A DNA stretch of 64,000 nucleotides from Vibrio vulnificus NBRC 15645 = ATCC 27562 (GTDB taxonomy: Bacteria; Pseudomonadota; Gammaproteobacteria; Enterobacterales; Vibrionaceae). The notes under the pieces are model-generated. The model saw nothing but the letters and a program-made list of their open reading frames with translations. It had not been told where the DNA came from and did no database searches. The position numbers and the translations under genes are program-made. The stretch is from contig NZ_CP012882.1 in the NCBI RefSeq assembly GCF_002224265.1, forward strand, positions 1,550,001-1,614,000. Direction: 5' to 3'. Below, one piece after another: positions 38,008-48,500 of this stretch. The first letter of the stretch is position 1. The number at the start of each line of letters is the position of its first letter.

Positions 38008-39261
38008 GTGAAAGAATCTCGAGAAACGTTAAATTTTAGTGACACGCTGCCTACTAAAACTTGGACAAAACACGACACTCATTGGGTATTGAGTTTATTC
38101 GGCACCGCCGTGGGGGCTGGCATTCTCTTTCTGCCTATCAACCTAGGAATCGGCGGATTTTGGCCCTTGGTGCTGTTAGCGCTTTTGGCGTTTCCCATGA
38201 CATTTTGGGGCCATCGTGCACTTGCGCGATTTGTGCTCTCGTCAAAACAAGCCGATGCGGACTTTACCGATGTTGTCGAGGAACACTTTGGAGCGAAAGC
38301 AGGTCGTCTGATTTCCTTGCTCTATTTCTTGTCGATATTCCCCATTCTGCTCATTTATGGCGTGGGCATCACCAACACGGTTGACAGCTTTATGGTCAAT
38401 CAAGCGGGAATGGAATCATTGCCTCGAGTGCTGCTGTCTGGTGTATTGGTTTTCAGCCTAATTGCCATCATGCTCGGCGGTGAGAAGCTCATGCTGCGTG
38501 CATTTGCAGCCATGGTTTACCCACTCGCCACCATACTGGCGTTTTTGTCGCTTTATCTCATCCCGAGTTGGCAACTGCCTTCCTTGGCACTACCTTCTGC
38601 CGGCGATTTTCTACAAACCGTCTGGTTAGCCGTGCCTGTGGTGATCTTCTCGTTTAGCCATGCCGCTGCCATTTCCAGCTTCGTTGGCGTGCAAAAACGC
38701 CATTACGGTGAGCAGGCGAATGGTAAATCAGAACAGATTCTTCAGCGTACCAGCATCATGCTGATTGCTTTTGTACTGCTGTTTGTTTTCTCCTGCGTAC
38801 TCTCTTTAAGCCCAGAGCAATTGGCGCAAGCAAAAGCACAAAATGTGTCGGTACTTTCCTATTTAGCCAATGCAACAGAGAACCCATTTATTGCGACTTT
38901 TGGCCCTCTGGTTGCATTTATCGCCATTACGTCGTCATTCCTTGGCCATTTTTTAGGAGCACGAGAAAGCCTAAACGGATTGCTAACCAAGCACACGTCA
39001 ATGCCAATTCAACGCGCCGATAAAATGACCATCGTCAGCTTGTTTATCTCAATTTGGATTGCTGCAGTGATCAACCCGAGCATTCTCGGCATGATGGAAA
39101 CCTTATCTGGCCCAGTCATCGCTATGATCCTGTTTATCATGCCGGTTTACGCTATTTACCAAGTTGATTCATTAAGAATCTATCGTGGTAAAGCCACGAC
39201 TGTGTTTGTTTTGCTGACAGGGCTACTGGCCGTTTCTGCGTTGCTGTTTGCGATTATCTAA
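38008..39261 (+). CDS. HAAAP family amino acid symporter (SdaC-like)
   Basis: This eleven-helix inner-membrane transporter belongs to the hydroxy/aromatic amino acid permease family. It opens with WVLSLFGTAVGAGILFLPIN, the family's first-helix signature, and later has VVIFSFSHAAAISSFVGVQK and GHFLGARESLNG. It resembles the serine transporter SdaC, though threonine or tryptophan cannot be excluded. The start is GTG; no strong ribosome-binding site is seen. Length is 417 residues. Confidence 0.86.
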   Translation: MKESRETLNFSDTLPTKTWTKHDTHWVLSLFGTAVGAGILFLPINLGIGGFWPLVLLALLAFPMTFWGHRALARFVLSSKQADADFTDVVEEHFGAKAGRLISLLYFLSIFPILLIYGVGITNTVDSFMVNQAGMESLPRVLLSGVLVFSLIAIMLGGEKLMLRAFAAMVYPLATILAFLSLYLIPSWQLPSLALPSAGDFLQTVWLAVPVVIFSFSHAAAISSFVGVQKRHYGEQANGKSEQILQRTSIMLIAFVLLFVFSCVLSLSPEQLAQAKAQNVSVLSYLANATENPFIATFGPLVAFIAITSSFLGHFLGARESLNGLLTKHTSMPIQRADKMTIVSLFISIWIAAVINPSILGMMETLSGPVIAMILFIMPVYAIYQVDSLRIYRGKATTVFVLLTGLLAVSALLFAII

Positions 39262-39266
39262 CCGAA

Positions 39267-39301
39267 AATGAACAAGGGCTCCCACGGAGCCCTTGTTCAT
39301 T
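39267..39301. terminator. Bidirectional terminator-type hairpin
   Basis: A perfect 16-bp stem (AATGAACAAGGGCTCC) with a 3-base loop lies between the symporter gene and a convergent small gene. Confidence 0.8.
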
Positions 39302-39324
39302 CTGTTCACAGCAACTTTGCGCGT

Positions 39325-39426
39325 TCAAATTAGAAATAGAAAACTTGCAACAATACCGAGAGATAAAATGCAAGTTCGGCCAATTACGCCAAGATGGGTT
39401 GGTTGAATCATTTCTTGATGCTGCAT
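39325..39426 (-). CDS. Small membrane peptide, 33 residues
   Basis: An ATG at 39426 preceded by an excellent AGGAG with 7-base spacing opens a 33-codon frame: MQHQEMIQPTHLGVIGRTCI followed by LSLGIVASFLFLI, then TGA. It has a polar head and a single hydrophobic helix at the C-terminus, like known bacterial one-helix peptides. A terminator hairpin lies 24 bases past the stop. The family was not recognised. Confidence 0.6.
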   Translation of the reverse strand: MQHQEMIQPTHLGVIGRTCILSLGIVASFLFLI

Positions 39427-39668
39427 ATCCACTCTCCTCATATTATTGTTTTTTCAGTTTGTGTTGACAGTATTATTATTTCCCGCCCGGAACACAACGC
39501 ATAACAAAATTAAATTTTTATGACAATTGAGTGAAATTTTCAAAACACGCCAACATCGCGATAGTATTCACGCCAACAGAGATAACGAAACTCTGAATCG
39601 GCTCCCACTTTAGGGTTCGAATCTCCTCTAAGCTCTTACAAACAAACCATAAAGTGAGGAGACACGAG

Positions 39669-40049
39669 GTGAATAATCAACGTCACGGCATCACGTTTGG
39701 CATTGAGCGTATTGGCTCACAAACCATATTGGTTTTTAAAGCAACGGGCACACTCACCCATCAAGATTATCAAGCGATCGCTCCGGTACTGGAAGCAGCC
39801 CTTGCGGGCATCAATCGACAACAGATGAATATGCTCGCAGACATTAGTGAGTTTTCAGGCTGGGAGCCTAGAGCTGCCTGGGATGACTTCCAACTGGGTC
39901 TAAAAATCGGCTTCAGCGTCAATAAAGTTGCTGTTTATGGTGACAAAAATTGGCAAGAACTCGCAGCCAAAGTAGGTAGCTGGTTTATTTCTGGCGAGAT
40001 GAAATCGTTTAGTGATTATGACTCGGCAATCACATGGCTGGCGGATTAA
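39669..40049 (+). CDS. STAS/SpoIIAA-like domain protein
   Basis: This 126-residue cytoplasmic protein has the SpoIIAA-like (DUF3478) fold: FGIERIGSQTILVFKATGTL, DYQAIAPVLEAALAG, LADISEFSGWEPRAAWDDFQ and FDSA-type end WFISGEMKSFSDYDSAITWL. The start is GTG at 39669 with GAGGA 8 bases upstream. The family's function is unknown; lipid or small-molecule binding is suggested by structure of relatives. Confidence 0.85.
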   Translation: MNNQRHGITFGIERIGSQTILVFKATGTLTHQDYQAIAPVLEAALAGINRQQMNMLADISEFSGWEPRAAWDDFQLGLKIGFSVNKVAVYGDKNWQELAAKVGSWFISGEMKSFSDYDSAITWLAD

Positions 40050-40180
40050 CGGATCAGACTCAAGCCAAATTACCCTATTGCTATTAAAGTGAACGACCAA
40101 GCGAAGCGTCCTAGTCCGCTTCGCGTTCGTTTCAGTGACCTTGAGCAATGTCGTTGGGAAATGTACTTAGGAAAATCAGA

Positions 40181-40549
40181 TCACGCGACTTGATTCGCCG
40201 CCGCTCGGCGCAGCATATGAATATGAGTTGGAAAATGCTGCAAGAGATAACGTTGCTCTGCTGCCATATGCTTGAAACTCGGGCCTTTAGAGAGCTTTAA
40301 CACCACTTCATCTTGATCGAAACGTAAAATACGCCCTTCGATAGCCAACACACAATTGAGCAGCTGCAACGTTCCCCGAATCATCAGACCTTGATGAAAC
40401 TGATGGATGCTAGAGAGTGTAACCCGTAAGCCCCCTTCGGAAACTTCATTCACGTGGTACACATCACCGTTGATACGGACACGTGGTAGTGCCTTCACAG
40501 GATATTTTAAGCGGTAATACTTTCGCTTTTGATCGTCATGATTTTGCAT
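40181..40549 (-). CDS. PilZ domain protein
   Basis: This small protein probably binds cyclic di-GMP. The N-terminal DQKRKYYRLKYPVKAL contains the RxxxR binding motif, and VYHVNEVSEGGLRVTL supplies the D/NxSxxG partner motif. Length is 123 residues. The ATG at 40549 lies 8 bases after GGGAGG; two codons upstream is another ATG. It may report on the same second messenger as the gbpA riboswitch. Confidence 0.85.
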   Translation of the reverse strand: MQNHDDQKRKYYRLKYPVKALPRVRINGDVYHVNEVSEGGLRVTLSSIHQFHQGLMIRGTLQLLNCVLAIEGRILRFDQDEVVLKLSKGPSFKHMAAEQRYLLQHFPTHIHMLRRAAANQVA

Positions 40550-40712
40550 CGTCATTGCCTCCCTGTATCGCTTCTGCCTATCAAAGCGCCTTTTCTTTCC
40601 TAAAAACATTCTCAATTTGAGAATTTATCAAGGCAAGGCGCCGTTTTTAATGGCAGATAACGCTCACAAGTGTATTGAAGCAAGAGTCATACCACAGAGG
40701 GATAGGAAATAT

Positions 40713-40744
40713 AAAAAAGCCAACTCGAACAACAAGTTGGCTTT
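40713..40744 (-). terminator. Rho-independent terminator after the M16-like gene
   Basis: The 10-bp stem AAAGCCAACT and its partner are followed by T6 on the minus strand. Confidence 0.88.
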
Positions 40745-40760
40745 ATCAAAGTCTGGAGAA

Positions 40761-41864
40761 TTATTGACCGGTCACGTGACTAAGCATTTCAGTGCCTTTT
40801 GACCAGTTGACGATCATCGCCTCACTGACGTCGCTCTCAGTCATATGTGCGATATGGAACTCGAATAATCTCAGCTCATCAGATGGCTGCACATAAACGC
40901 GATTAAAGCGGATTGCTTGTGCAATACCATCGGCTTGTTGCGAAGATGAAACCTTAAGATGACGCTTAAACAAGTCGTGTCTCAATTGAACTTGTGTCGC
41001 AAACTCATCCGCCGTCACATTGCCATTTTTTGCCCCTTCCAGCACCTTGGCAACGATGATTTTTGCACTGTCTAGCTCTTCCTCGTTGCTTAGGGCCACT
41101 GTAATAGTGCTGACCAATTGCTGTCGAGACCAACTCTCTTCCATCTCAACCGCCACGAGACCGATGTTGGCTTCTAACAGTTGTTTTTCCAATCGCGCCA
41201 TCAAAACATCATCAGCTAACTGACTTGCTGTCAGCTCTTTACGACGCATTTTGCTGTCTTCTTGGTCATCAGTCAGGCGCGTTTTCAAATAGATGTTGGC
41301 GGCCACTGGCTGAGCTGACGTCTCAGTATCCATTGGTTGCTCAAGACTTGAAGTTGGCTTTTCAGCAAACAAACGACCCGGAATCGAGTTGCCGATCTTG
41401 GCGCCACCAAAAACGATGTCAATTTGATCGATCGCATCACGAACCTGAACATCCCCCACCAAAATCACCGTCAGCTTACTTTGAGGAGCGGCGGGAACTT
41501 TGTCGTTCACCAATACTTTGCCACGCAGTTCAACAAGGGCCTCTTTGAGAGAACGCGAGTTCAGGTCTGCTTCGTTGGCCACAAGCCAAGTCTGATTGGA
41601 TGCCGTTTGCAACTCGAAGCGAAGTGACACCGTCTTTTGGCTATAGCGTGATGGCATAACAACATAACGAATGCCGTTTTCGAGCGCACCTATTTTCATT
41701 TGTCGTGGCAAGCTCAAATCCGTGGTTGGCATCCAATCTTGATCGGGTGTTAATACCGTTGTTTCAGGGGCGGCTACCAATGGAAAGCTCATCGCAGCAA
41801 GAAGTAATCCCCCCAAAGCGTTTCGCTTCAAAGAGGAAATAAAAGAGTTTGATATAGAAAACAA
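40761..41864 (-). CDS. M16 peptidase-like protein without catalytic module, exported
   Basis: After a signal peptide (ALGGLLLAAMSFPLVAA), the protein starts like an M16 zinc peptidase (MKIGALENGIRYVVMPSRYS, then SLRFELQ), but the HxxEH zinc site and the rest of the first catalytic domain are absent. The sequence resumes with KLTVILVGDVQVRDAIDQID, typical of the end of an M16 core domain, and then an M16_C-like half (LADDVLMARLEKQLLEANIG). The TTG at 41864 has GAGG 9 bases upstream; a TTG at 41879 is the alternative. It is likely a non-catalytic envelope protein. Confidence 0.65.
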   Translation of the reverse strand: MFSISNSFISSLKRNALGGLLLAAMSFPLVAAPETTVLTPDQDWMPTTDLSLPRQMKIGALENGIRYVVMPSRYSQKTVSLRFELQTASNQTWLVANEADLNSRSLKEALVELRGKVLVNDKVPAAPQSKLTVILVGDVQVRDAIDQIDIVFGGAKIGNSIPGRLFAEKPTSSLEQPMDTETSAQPVAANIYLKTRLTDDQEDSKMRRKELTASQLADDVLMARLEKQLLEANIGLVAVEMEESWSRQQLVSTITVALSNEEELDSAKIIVAKVLEGAKNGNVTADEFATQVQLRHDLFKRHLKVSSSQQADGIAQAIRFNRVYVQPSDELRLFEFHIAHMTESDVSEAMIVNWSKGTEMLSHVTGQ

Positions 41865-41879
41865 AACGTGAAACCTCAA

Positions 41880-42293
41880 TCAGTCCAAATACACAATACA
41901 AGCCAACTTGTTATTTCGGTTGATTAAGACGTCTAAAAATGACTTCCTTGTTTATACTCTACGACAGCACGCAATCCAGTGACAAAACCACAAGCAGAGC
42001 AAACAGATTTATGGGACATCTTAGAAAAATTTGCTGAGATTATAATTCATTTATTGATCACATCAATCACTCTCTCCTACTCGTCTCATAAATAACACAT
42101 TTAACAATATATCCATTTCATTATTCAGATAAATTATTATCAATTTCGTGATGTGGTTTGATGGCAGCCCTTTTCCTGCCTACACTTATCTTTAGTGACA
42201 AACTCATAAATAGCAAGTTCTCACACGGTCATGAAATGAGCAGTTTTGCAATCCTATGATGAGAACAAAATGGACTTCACTTTGGAGGCGTTC
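41880..42293. other. Promoter region of the M4 protease gene
   Basis: No gene found in this AT-rich stretch. It contains TTATTGAT (42054-42061) followed three bases later by ATCAAT, which only partly resembles a LuxR/SmcR site, and an AT-rich patch GATAAATTATTATC near 42129. Neither is a confident operator. Confidence 0.4.
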
Positions 42294-44054
42294 ATGACTT
42301 TCAAAACCACCATCATCGCAACTTGCCTGCTCGCAGCCGCTCCTTCAAGCATGGCAGAAAATGGTCCCAACGCTCATCCAAGTCCTAGCTTGAAAGGTCT
42401 TCAAGCGAAAAACTTTGTCCTTCCAGACAACGCCACCTTGGTGAAACGCTTTGCGCTTGGTCATTCCGGAATGGAAACACAGCGCTTTCAGCAGCACTTT
42501 CAAAATGCCATTGTATTTGGCGGAGAAATCAGTCTCATCACGGCGGCCAGTGGCGATGTCGTCACGGTGATTGGTCGTCGCTATGACCATTTACTCTCAA
42601 GTAATTCCGTCAAACTGAAAGCCGAAGCGGCCAAAGGCATCGTGATGATGAAAATTGGTGGCCATGGACGGTGGACGACCAACCTGTTTATTAACCCATC
42701 CAATGGACTGTTCTTTTATATCGTAGAAAATCAACGTGCTGACAGCCGTTGGCACTATTGGATTGATGCCGAAACCGGCGAAGTGCTCAATGCTTATGAT
42801 GGATTAACCACCGGCAGCGGAACCGGTGTTCATGGGGATAGCAAAGATCTGTCCGGGCTGACCACATTTAATCGCGGCAATTTCGAAATGGTCTCTGCAA
42901 ATGGTCGCCTTTCTACCTATGATGCCGGTGGCCGCAGTCGACTACCCGGAGCTCTAGCCACAGATAGTGACGATCAATGGGTGGAACCTGGCCGCACTTC
43001 CCCTGGCCAAGCGGCGATGGTCGATGCGCATTTCTTTGCCAATGTGACTGACAGTTACTTTTTGAGCGTGCTGCAATTCAACTGGTTGAGTCACTATTCG
43101 CAGGGGATGGTGTCAACCGCCCATGTTAAACGCAACTATAACAACGCCTATTGGAATGGCTATCAAATGGCTTACGGAGATGGGGATGGCATCACCTTCA
43201 TTAATTTATCCGGCGATTTAGATGTGGTGGGACACGAACTTTCGCACGGCTTGACCGACGCAACCAGCGATCTGATTTACCAAAATGAATCTGGCGCACT
43301 CAATGAAGCATTTTCCGACATCATGGGCACCAACATTGAGTTTTACTATGGCAGTGGCAACTGGACCATCGGCGAAGACATCACGCCAAATTCAAACGGC
43401 ATCCGTAATATGGCTGATCCGGGAGAAGATGGCGATCCCTCTCACTACAATGAACGATACACAGGCACTGGTGACAATGGTGGTGTGCACATCAACAGTG
43501 GCATCATCAACCACTGGTATTACTTATTAGTCAATGGCGGGCAAAATGCTGATGGACAGTTTGCCTCAGGTAGCGATGTGGCGGGTATCGGTTTGGATGC
43601 CGCAACGCAAATCGTATATAACGGTTTTACTTCCCTGCCACCCAATGCGGATTTCTGTTTAGCGCGCGCCGCCACAGATGCCGTTGCTGGTACCTACTCC
43701 GCCAACGTCCTTGACGCTTGGGATGAAGTGGGCGTGACCGAAACGCTCTGTAGTGGTAGCGGTGGTGGTTCAGGTGGTACTGGCGGTGATATCGCGATAT
43801 CCAATGTAAGTAGTCGCACCATCAAAGGAGTGAAATTCCAAATCAGCTGGGATACGGATGTCGCCTCATCGACGGAAGTGACCTTTTCTTGCTGCGGCAC
43901 GTATGTAAAAAACGAGCAAGTGACGTCACACTCGTATAATTTCAACGGTTCTAAAGGGGTGACTTATGAGTATTACGTCACCTCGAAAGTCTATGATTCT
44001 GCTGGCAATGTGGCCTCTAGCGCCACAGCGGGTCCTTTTGTTCACCAAAACTAG
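42294..44054 (+). CDS. Secreted M4 family zinc metalloprotease (vibriolysin type)
   Basis: This is an extracellular thermolysin-like protease. A signal peptide (MTFKTTIIATCLLAAAPSSMA) is followed by an FTP propeptide (about 30-170). The zinc site HELSH is at residues 314-318 with the third ligand Glu338 in GALNEAFSD, and the proton-donor His is in GVHINSGIINHW. A glycine/serine linker leads to a fibronectin-like tail (about 495-586). The start at 42294 has GGAGG 6 bases upstream. It is shorter and different at the N-terminus from the main elastase VvpE as I recall it, so it may be a second M4 enzyme. Confidence 0.92.
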   Translation: MTFKTTIIATCLLAAAPSSMAENGPNAHPSPSLKGLQAKNFVLPDNATLVKRFALGHSGMETQRFQQHFQNAIVFGGEISLITAASGDVVTVIGRRYDHLLSSNSVKLKAEAAKGIVMMKIGGHGRWTTNLFINPSNGLFFYIVENQRADSRWHYWIDAETGEVLNAYDGLTTGSGTGVHGDSKDLSGLTTFNRGNFEMVSANGRLSTYDAGGRSRLPGALATDSDDQWVEPGRTSPGQAAMVDAHFFANVTDSYFLSVLQFNWLSHYSQGMVSTAHVKRNYNNAYWNGYQMAYGDGDGITFINLSGDLDVVGHELSHGLTDATSDLIYQNESGALNEAFSDIMGTNIEFYYGSGNWTIGEDITPNSNGIRNMADPGEDGDPSHYNERYTGTGDNGGVHINSGIINHWYYLLVNGGQNADGQFASGSDVAGIGLDAATQIVYNGFTSLPPNADFCLARAATDAVAGTYSANVLDAWDEVGVTETLCSGSGGGSGGTGGDIAISNVSSRTIKGVKFQISWDTDVASSTEVTFSCCGTYVKNEQVTSHSYNFNGSKGVTYEYYVTSKVYDSAGNVASSATAGPFVHQN

Positions 44055-44087
44055 CAGAGTCATATTGTCGACCTTCCATAATGTCCT

Positions 44088-44115
44088 AGGCCCAGTGAAT
44101 GCTGGGCCTCTGTTT
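44088..44115. terminator. Terminator-type hairpin between convergent genes
   Basis: The 8-bp stem AGGCCCAG/CTGGGCCT with a 6-base loop lies after the protease gene and at the end of the DUF4010 gene. Confidence 0.7.
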
Positions 44116-44117
44116 GG

Positions 44118-45389
44118 CTAGAGGATCCAAAACGTCGCGCCGCCAATCGCGACGCTGGTGAGCATCACCGGCGCCACACGTTTCCACAACTTGCGATCAC
44201 CAATCGCTACCACCATGCCCATTTTGACTAACGTATTGACGGAAGCGGCGATAAACACCCCCAACGCCGCGGTGCTGACACTTAAGCCCTGCGTGCTTTG
44301 TCGCCCCAAAGCAAGCGAGATGGCATCCACATCGGTAATGCCCGAGAGCGCGGCAAGGATGAGTGTACCAGCGCTACCAAACCACTCAGATAACGCGTGA
44401 GAAAGCAGCATAATCACCGCCAAAATCACGCCAAAGAACAACGCCGATTGAAGAGCAAGAGGGTTAGTTTGTTTGCCTGCTTGCTCGTTAAACTCCACAT
44501 CGCTATAGCGCCAGATCCACCAAGCAGGAAGATACAAGGCTGCCATCATCAATAGCACGATCGGCCACAACTGTGTCACCAAGGCCGGGTTTAGCACCGA
44601 AAGCACCACCAGTAAACGTGGAAACATGGTGCCACAGCTGAGCAGTATGCCACTGGCAAGCAAAGGGCTAATCGTTGGTTGTTCTCGAGAAAGATTGGAA
44701 AATTGCAGTGTCAGTGCTGTTGACGAACTCAGTCCGGCAAAAACGGAGGTAAATAACACTCCACGTTTGGCGCCGCCGATTTTGATCGCAAAGTACCCCA
44801 CAAAGGAAATGCTGGCGATCAGCACCACCATCCACCAAATCTCATACGGATTCAAGGCATTCCAAGGGCCATAGGTTTGGTTCGGCAACAAAGGCAGTAA
44901 CACCACAGAGATCATCATCAACCGTAAAGCGGCGTCCAGTTCATATTCTTGCAGACGCTGCAATCCTTGATGAAGCTCCTTTTTGTTATCTAATACAACG
45001 GCAGTGATCACCGCTGCCGATGCCGCCAATACGGCCTCGCCCACTACGGCTAAGCTGCCAATCACAAACGTCACCAGCAAACTGACAACGCCAGTAATGC
45101 TGATATCTTGGCTGTTTTTTTGCTGAATAATGAAGGCAATAGAAGCCAGAGCCACCAAGGCGAGCAAAGCAAAACCAAGTACGAAAGGCGATGTGTGACT
45201 GGCGAGCAATGCCGTTAACCCGCCCAGTAAACCGACTAAGGAGAAGGTGCGAATCCCCGCCACACGGCTGCCTTCAGCGCTGTTTCGCATCACCCAGCCA
45301 CGCTGTGTGCCAATGATCGCCCCAAGCAGCAACGCAATAATGACATTCCACACGGGGTGTTGACCGCTAACCAGTTGATTGAAATCCAT
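44118..45389 (-). CDS. MgtC/SapB and DUF4010 membrane protein
   Basis: This 423-residue inner-membrane protein has about twelve helices. The N-terminal part resembles MgtC/SapB (ALLLGAIIGTQRGWV, then VAGIRTFSLVGLLGGLTAL), and the C-terminal two thirds are DUF4010 with LSGITDVDAISLALGRQS near residue 355. Homologues are widespread in bacteria and archaea, but no function is established; a role in cation or envelope stress has only been guessed. Confidence 0.85.
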   Translation of the reverse strand: MDFNQLVSGQHPVWNVIIALLLGAIIGTQRGWVMRNSAEGSRVAGIRTFSLVGLLGGLTALLASHTSPFVLGFALLALVALASIAFIIQQKNSQDISITGVVSLLVTFVIGSLAVVGEAVLAASAAVITAVVLDNKKELHQGLQRLQEYELDAALRLMMISVVLLPLLPNQTYGPWNALNPYEIWWMVVLIASISFVGYFAIKIGGAKRGVLFTSVFAGLSSSTALTLQFSNLSREQPTISPLLASGILLSCGTMFPRLLVVLSVLNPALVTQLWPIVLLMMAALYLPAWWIWRYSDVEFNEQAGKQTNPLALQSALFFGVILAVIMLLSHALSEWFGSAGTLILAALSGITDVDAISLALGRQSTQGLSVSTAALGVFIAASVNTLVKMGMVVAIGDRKLWKRVAPVMLTSVAIGGATFWIL

Positions 45390-45491
45390 AAAAAGACTCC
45401 TGTGGCGAAGGGTTAAGGTTAGTTTAGCGTGTTGTGTGACAGGTTCTGTGAAGTGGCGTCAGTTGCATAAAGAATTGTGCAAAAATCGCCT

Positions 45492-45522
45492 AAAAAAAAC
45501 GCTACTCAACCGAGTAGCGTTT
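45492..45522 (-). terminator. Rho-independent terminator after the RND operon
   Basis: The 11-bp stem AAACGCTACTC and its partner, with a 4-base loop, ends in T8 on the minus strand. Confidence 0.92.
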
Positions 45523-45532
45523 GTTCGTCACG

Positions 45533-48500
45533 TTAAATTTGCTCCACTTTTATGCGAAACAACATGGCATAGAAAAGCGGGATCACCACCAGTGTTAACA
45601 AGGTCGCAAACAGCAGACCAAACATGATGGTGACCGCCATACTTTTAAAGAAGGGATCAACCAACAGTGGTGCAACACCTAATATCGTGGTCAGTGCGCC
45701 AAGAAGCACAGGTCGAGCACGACTCATCGCCGCATCGATGATGGCTTGGAACGGCCACTTGCCTTGTCGAATTTCCACATCAGCTTGATCCACCAAAACG
45801 ATGGCGTTTTTCACCATCATGCCGATCAAGCTAAGAAAGCCGAGAATCGCCATGAATTCGAAGGGCGTTTGGAAGACAATCAGGCCAACCGTGACACCAA
45901 TGACCGCCAAAGGCGCCGTTAGCCAGATCACCAGCGGCTGTCTTAACGCGTTAAACATGAAAATGACCGACAAAATCATCGCGGAAAACCCGTAAGGTGC
46001 CGATATCACCAAACCTTCATTGGCGTCATTCGAGGCTTTGTACTCACCATACCAAGTCAGCTCGTAGCCCGCCGGCAAAGGAATGGCCTCGATTTTACTG
46101 CGTATTTGATTAAACGCATCTGCGGTGAGAACACCTGGTGCAGGGTCTGCTTGAACCAAAATCGTCGGTACCCGATCAATGCGACGTAAGATGGCGTCTT
46201 GCCAAACCACATCCACCGATTCAATCAGTTGACTTACTGGCACAGACTGCCCAACTGCATGGCTATAAACCAAGGTGTTTTCGATCGCCCTAGCGTGCTG
46301 GCGCTCTTCTTTGGGCGCTCGCAGCACAATCGGGATTAAGTCATCACCTTCACGATAAACACCAACATTTTTGCCTGACAGCGTCTGACTGATCGCTTGG
46401 TTGATCTCTTGATTGGTCAGGCCATAACGTTGCGCTTTTTCTGAAGAGTAGACCGGTTTCACCACCGGCATTTGCTGACGCCAGTCGTCTTGCACCGCAA
46501 TCAAATTGTCATCCGCCATCATCAGCGCTTTGGCCTGTTCAGCTAAACCACGTAACACGGCACTGTCTGGGCCTTGGAAGCCCGCTTCTATCTTCTTACC
46601 ACCACCGCGGCCCAGCATGAATTTCCACACTTTAATCGATGCATCTGGGTATTTGGCATCCAGTTCATTTTGCAGTTCAGGCAGCAACGCAGCGATTTTC
46701 TGATAGTCATCAATATCAATCAACAATTGGCCGTAACTGGTGTTTCGTGCCTCTGGTGAGTAAGTCAACATAAAGCGCAAACCACCGCCACCAATAAAGC
46801 TGGTGATGTTGGTCACCCCTTGCTTACTTTTCACCTCATTTTCAATCTGCGCGACCACTTGCTCAGTGCGACGAATATCCGACCCTTGTGGTAGGTAGAC
46901 GTCGACCACAAATTGCGCACGCTGTGAGTCCGGCATGAAACCCGGAGGAATAAACTTCGCCCCCCACACGGAGGCCAACAGCATCGCCAAAATGGCCACA
47001 ACGCTGATAAGGCGATGACGCAATACCCAGCTAAGCAAGCCGCGATAACTTCGCATCATAACGCCAACGGAGTTATCTCCCTGATTCGGTTTTACTTTTA
47101 GAAAATCGTGACACAACATTGGTGTGATGGTCACAGCAAACACCCAGCTTAACAGCATGGAATAGAGGATCACCCAGAACAGCGAACCAGCGTACTCGCC
47201 CATGTCCGATGGCGATAAACCAATAGCACTGAAGGCACAAATACCCACCACTGTGCCACCGAGCAGCGGCCATTTGGTCGCCTCGACGACCTCATTGACA
47301 ATGGTCAACTTGTCACAGTCTGGCTCTTGTTGCATGCGCACCAAAATGCCATCGGTCACCACAATGGCGTTGTCCACCAGCATCCCTAACGCAATGATCA
47401 ACGCGCCGAGCGAAATACGCTGCATGGCAATGTCATCGATTAGCATGATGCACAGCGTTCCCGCCACCGTCAGCAACAGCACAAAGCCGATGATGATGCC
47501 CGATCTCACCCCCATAAACAGCAGCAGCACAACAAACACAATCGCTACCGCTGCGATCAAGTTGTCGATAAAGTTCGCAACCGACGCTCTCACCGAGTCC
47601 GACTGCATCGAAATAACATGCAGCTCCATACCAAGCGGACGTTGGTTTTCCAACTCAGCCAATCGCGCTTTAACGGCATCCCCCATCTCAACTACGTTGC
47701 CGCCCATCACGTTGGAAATACCAAAACCAACGGCGCGTTGTCCGTTGTAACGCATCAGCATCGTCGCTGGTTCTTGGTACCCACGAACAACGTTAGCAAT
47801 ATCGCCCAAACGGACCACTTTGTTGTCGGCCCCAAGGCCAACTTGCAGATTGCGGATGTCTTGCAGTGAACGAACCGAGCTATCGGGGATCACCGGTAAC
47901 CGCATCGCCTCGGTTTCAATGCTGCCAGCAACGGTAATCAGGTTTTGCTTCTGCAACACTTGCGTCACTTTCTCCAGCGACATACCAAGCTGTTTTAATC
48001 GCTCTGAAGAGATCTCCACAAAAATGGTCTCTTGCTGCTCCGCTAACGTCGCCGTTTTGGCCACCCCAGGCACCAACACCAAATCTCGGCGCAGTGTATC
48101 CACGTAGTCTTGCAGTTGCTTGTCACTAAAGCCTTCTCCGGTCACCGCAAAGAACAGTGCATACACATCAGAAAAATCATCGTTAACGATGGAAGGGCCA
48201 GCCCCCGGCGGCAACTGCCTTTGCACATCGCTGATCTTGCGTCTTAACTTGTCCCAAACTTGCTGCAGTTCGGCAGAGCTTTGAGCGAACTCCAGTTTGA
48301 TCTCCACCGTCACTTCCGACATGCCCTGTTTGGAAACCGATTTGACCTCTTTCAACTCTTGCAGAGATTGAACCGCCCCTTCGATAAGATCCGTCACTTC
48401 GTCTGACACTTCTTGTGCGGTGGCACCATAATAGGGGGTGTTAATCACCGCTTGGCGGATGACAAATTCTGGGTCTTCAAATCGGCCAAGTTTTAGATAG

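Noticed and set aside
39609..39632. GGTTCGAATC motif resembling a tRNA T-arm
   Set aside because: The flanks do not form an acceptor stem, D-arm or anticodon arm around it, and the T-stem itself is imperfect.
42054..42070. TTATTGAT...ATCAAT before the protease gene, resembling a LuxR/SmcR site
   Set aside because: The half-sites are 3 bases apart, not 6, and the right half is incomplete.
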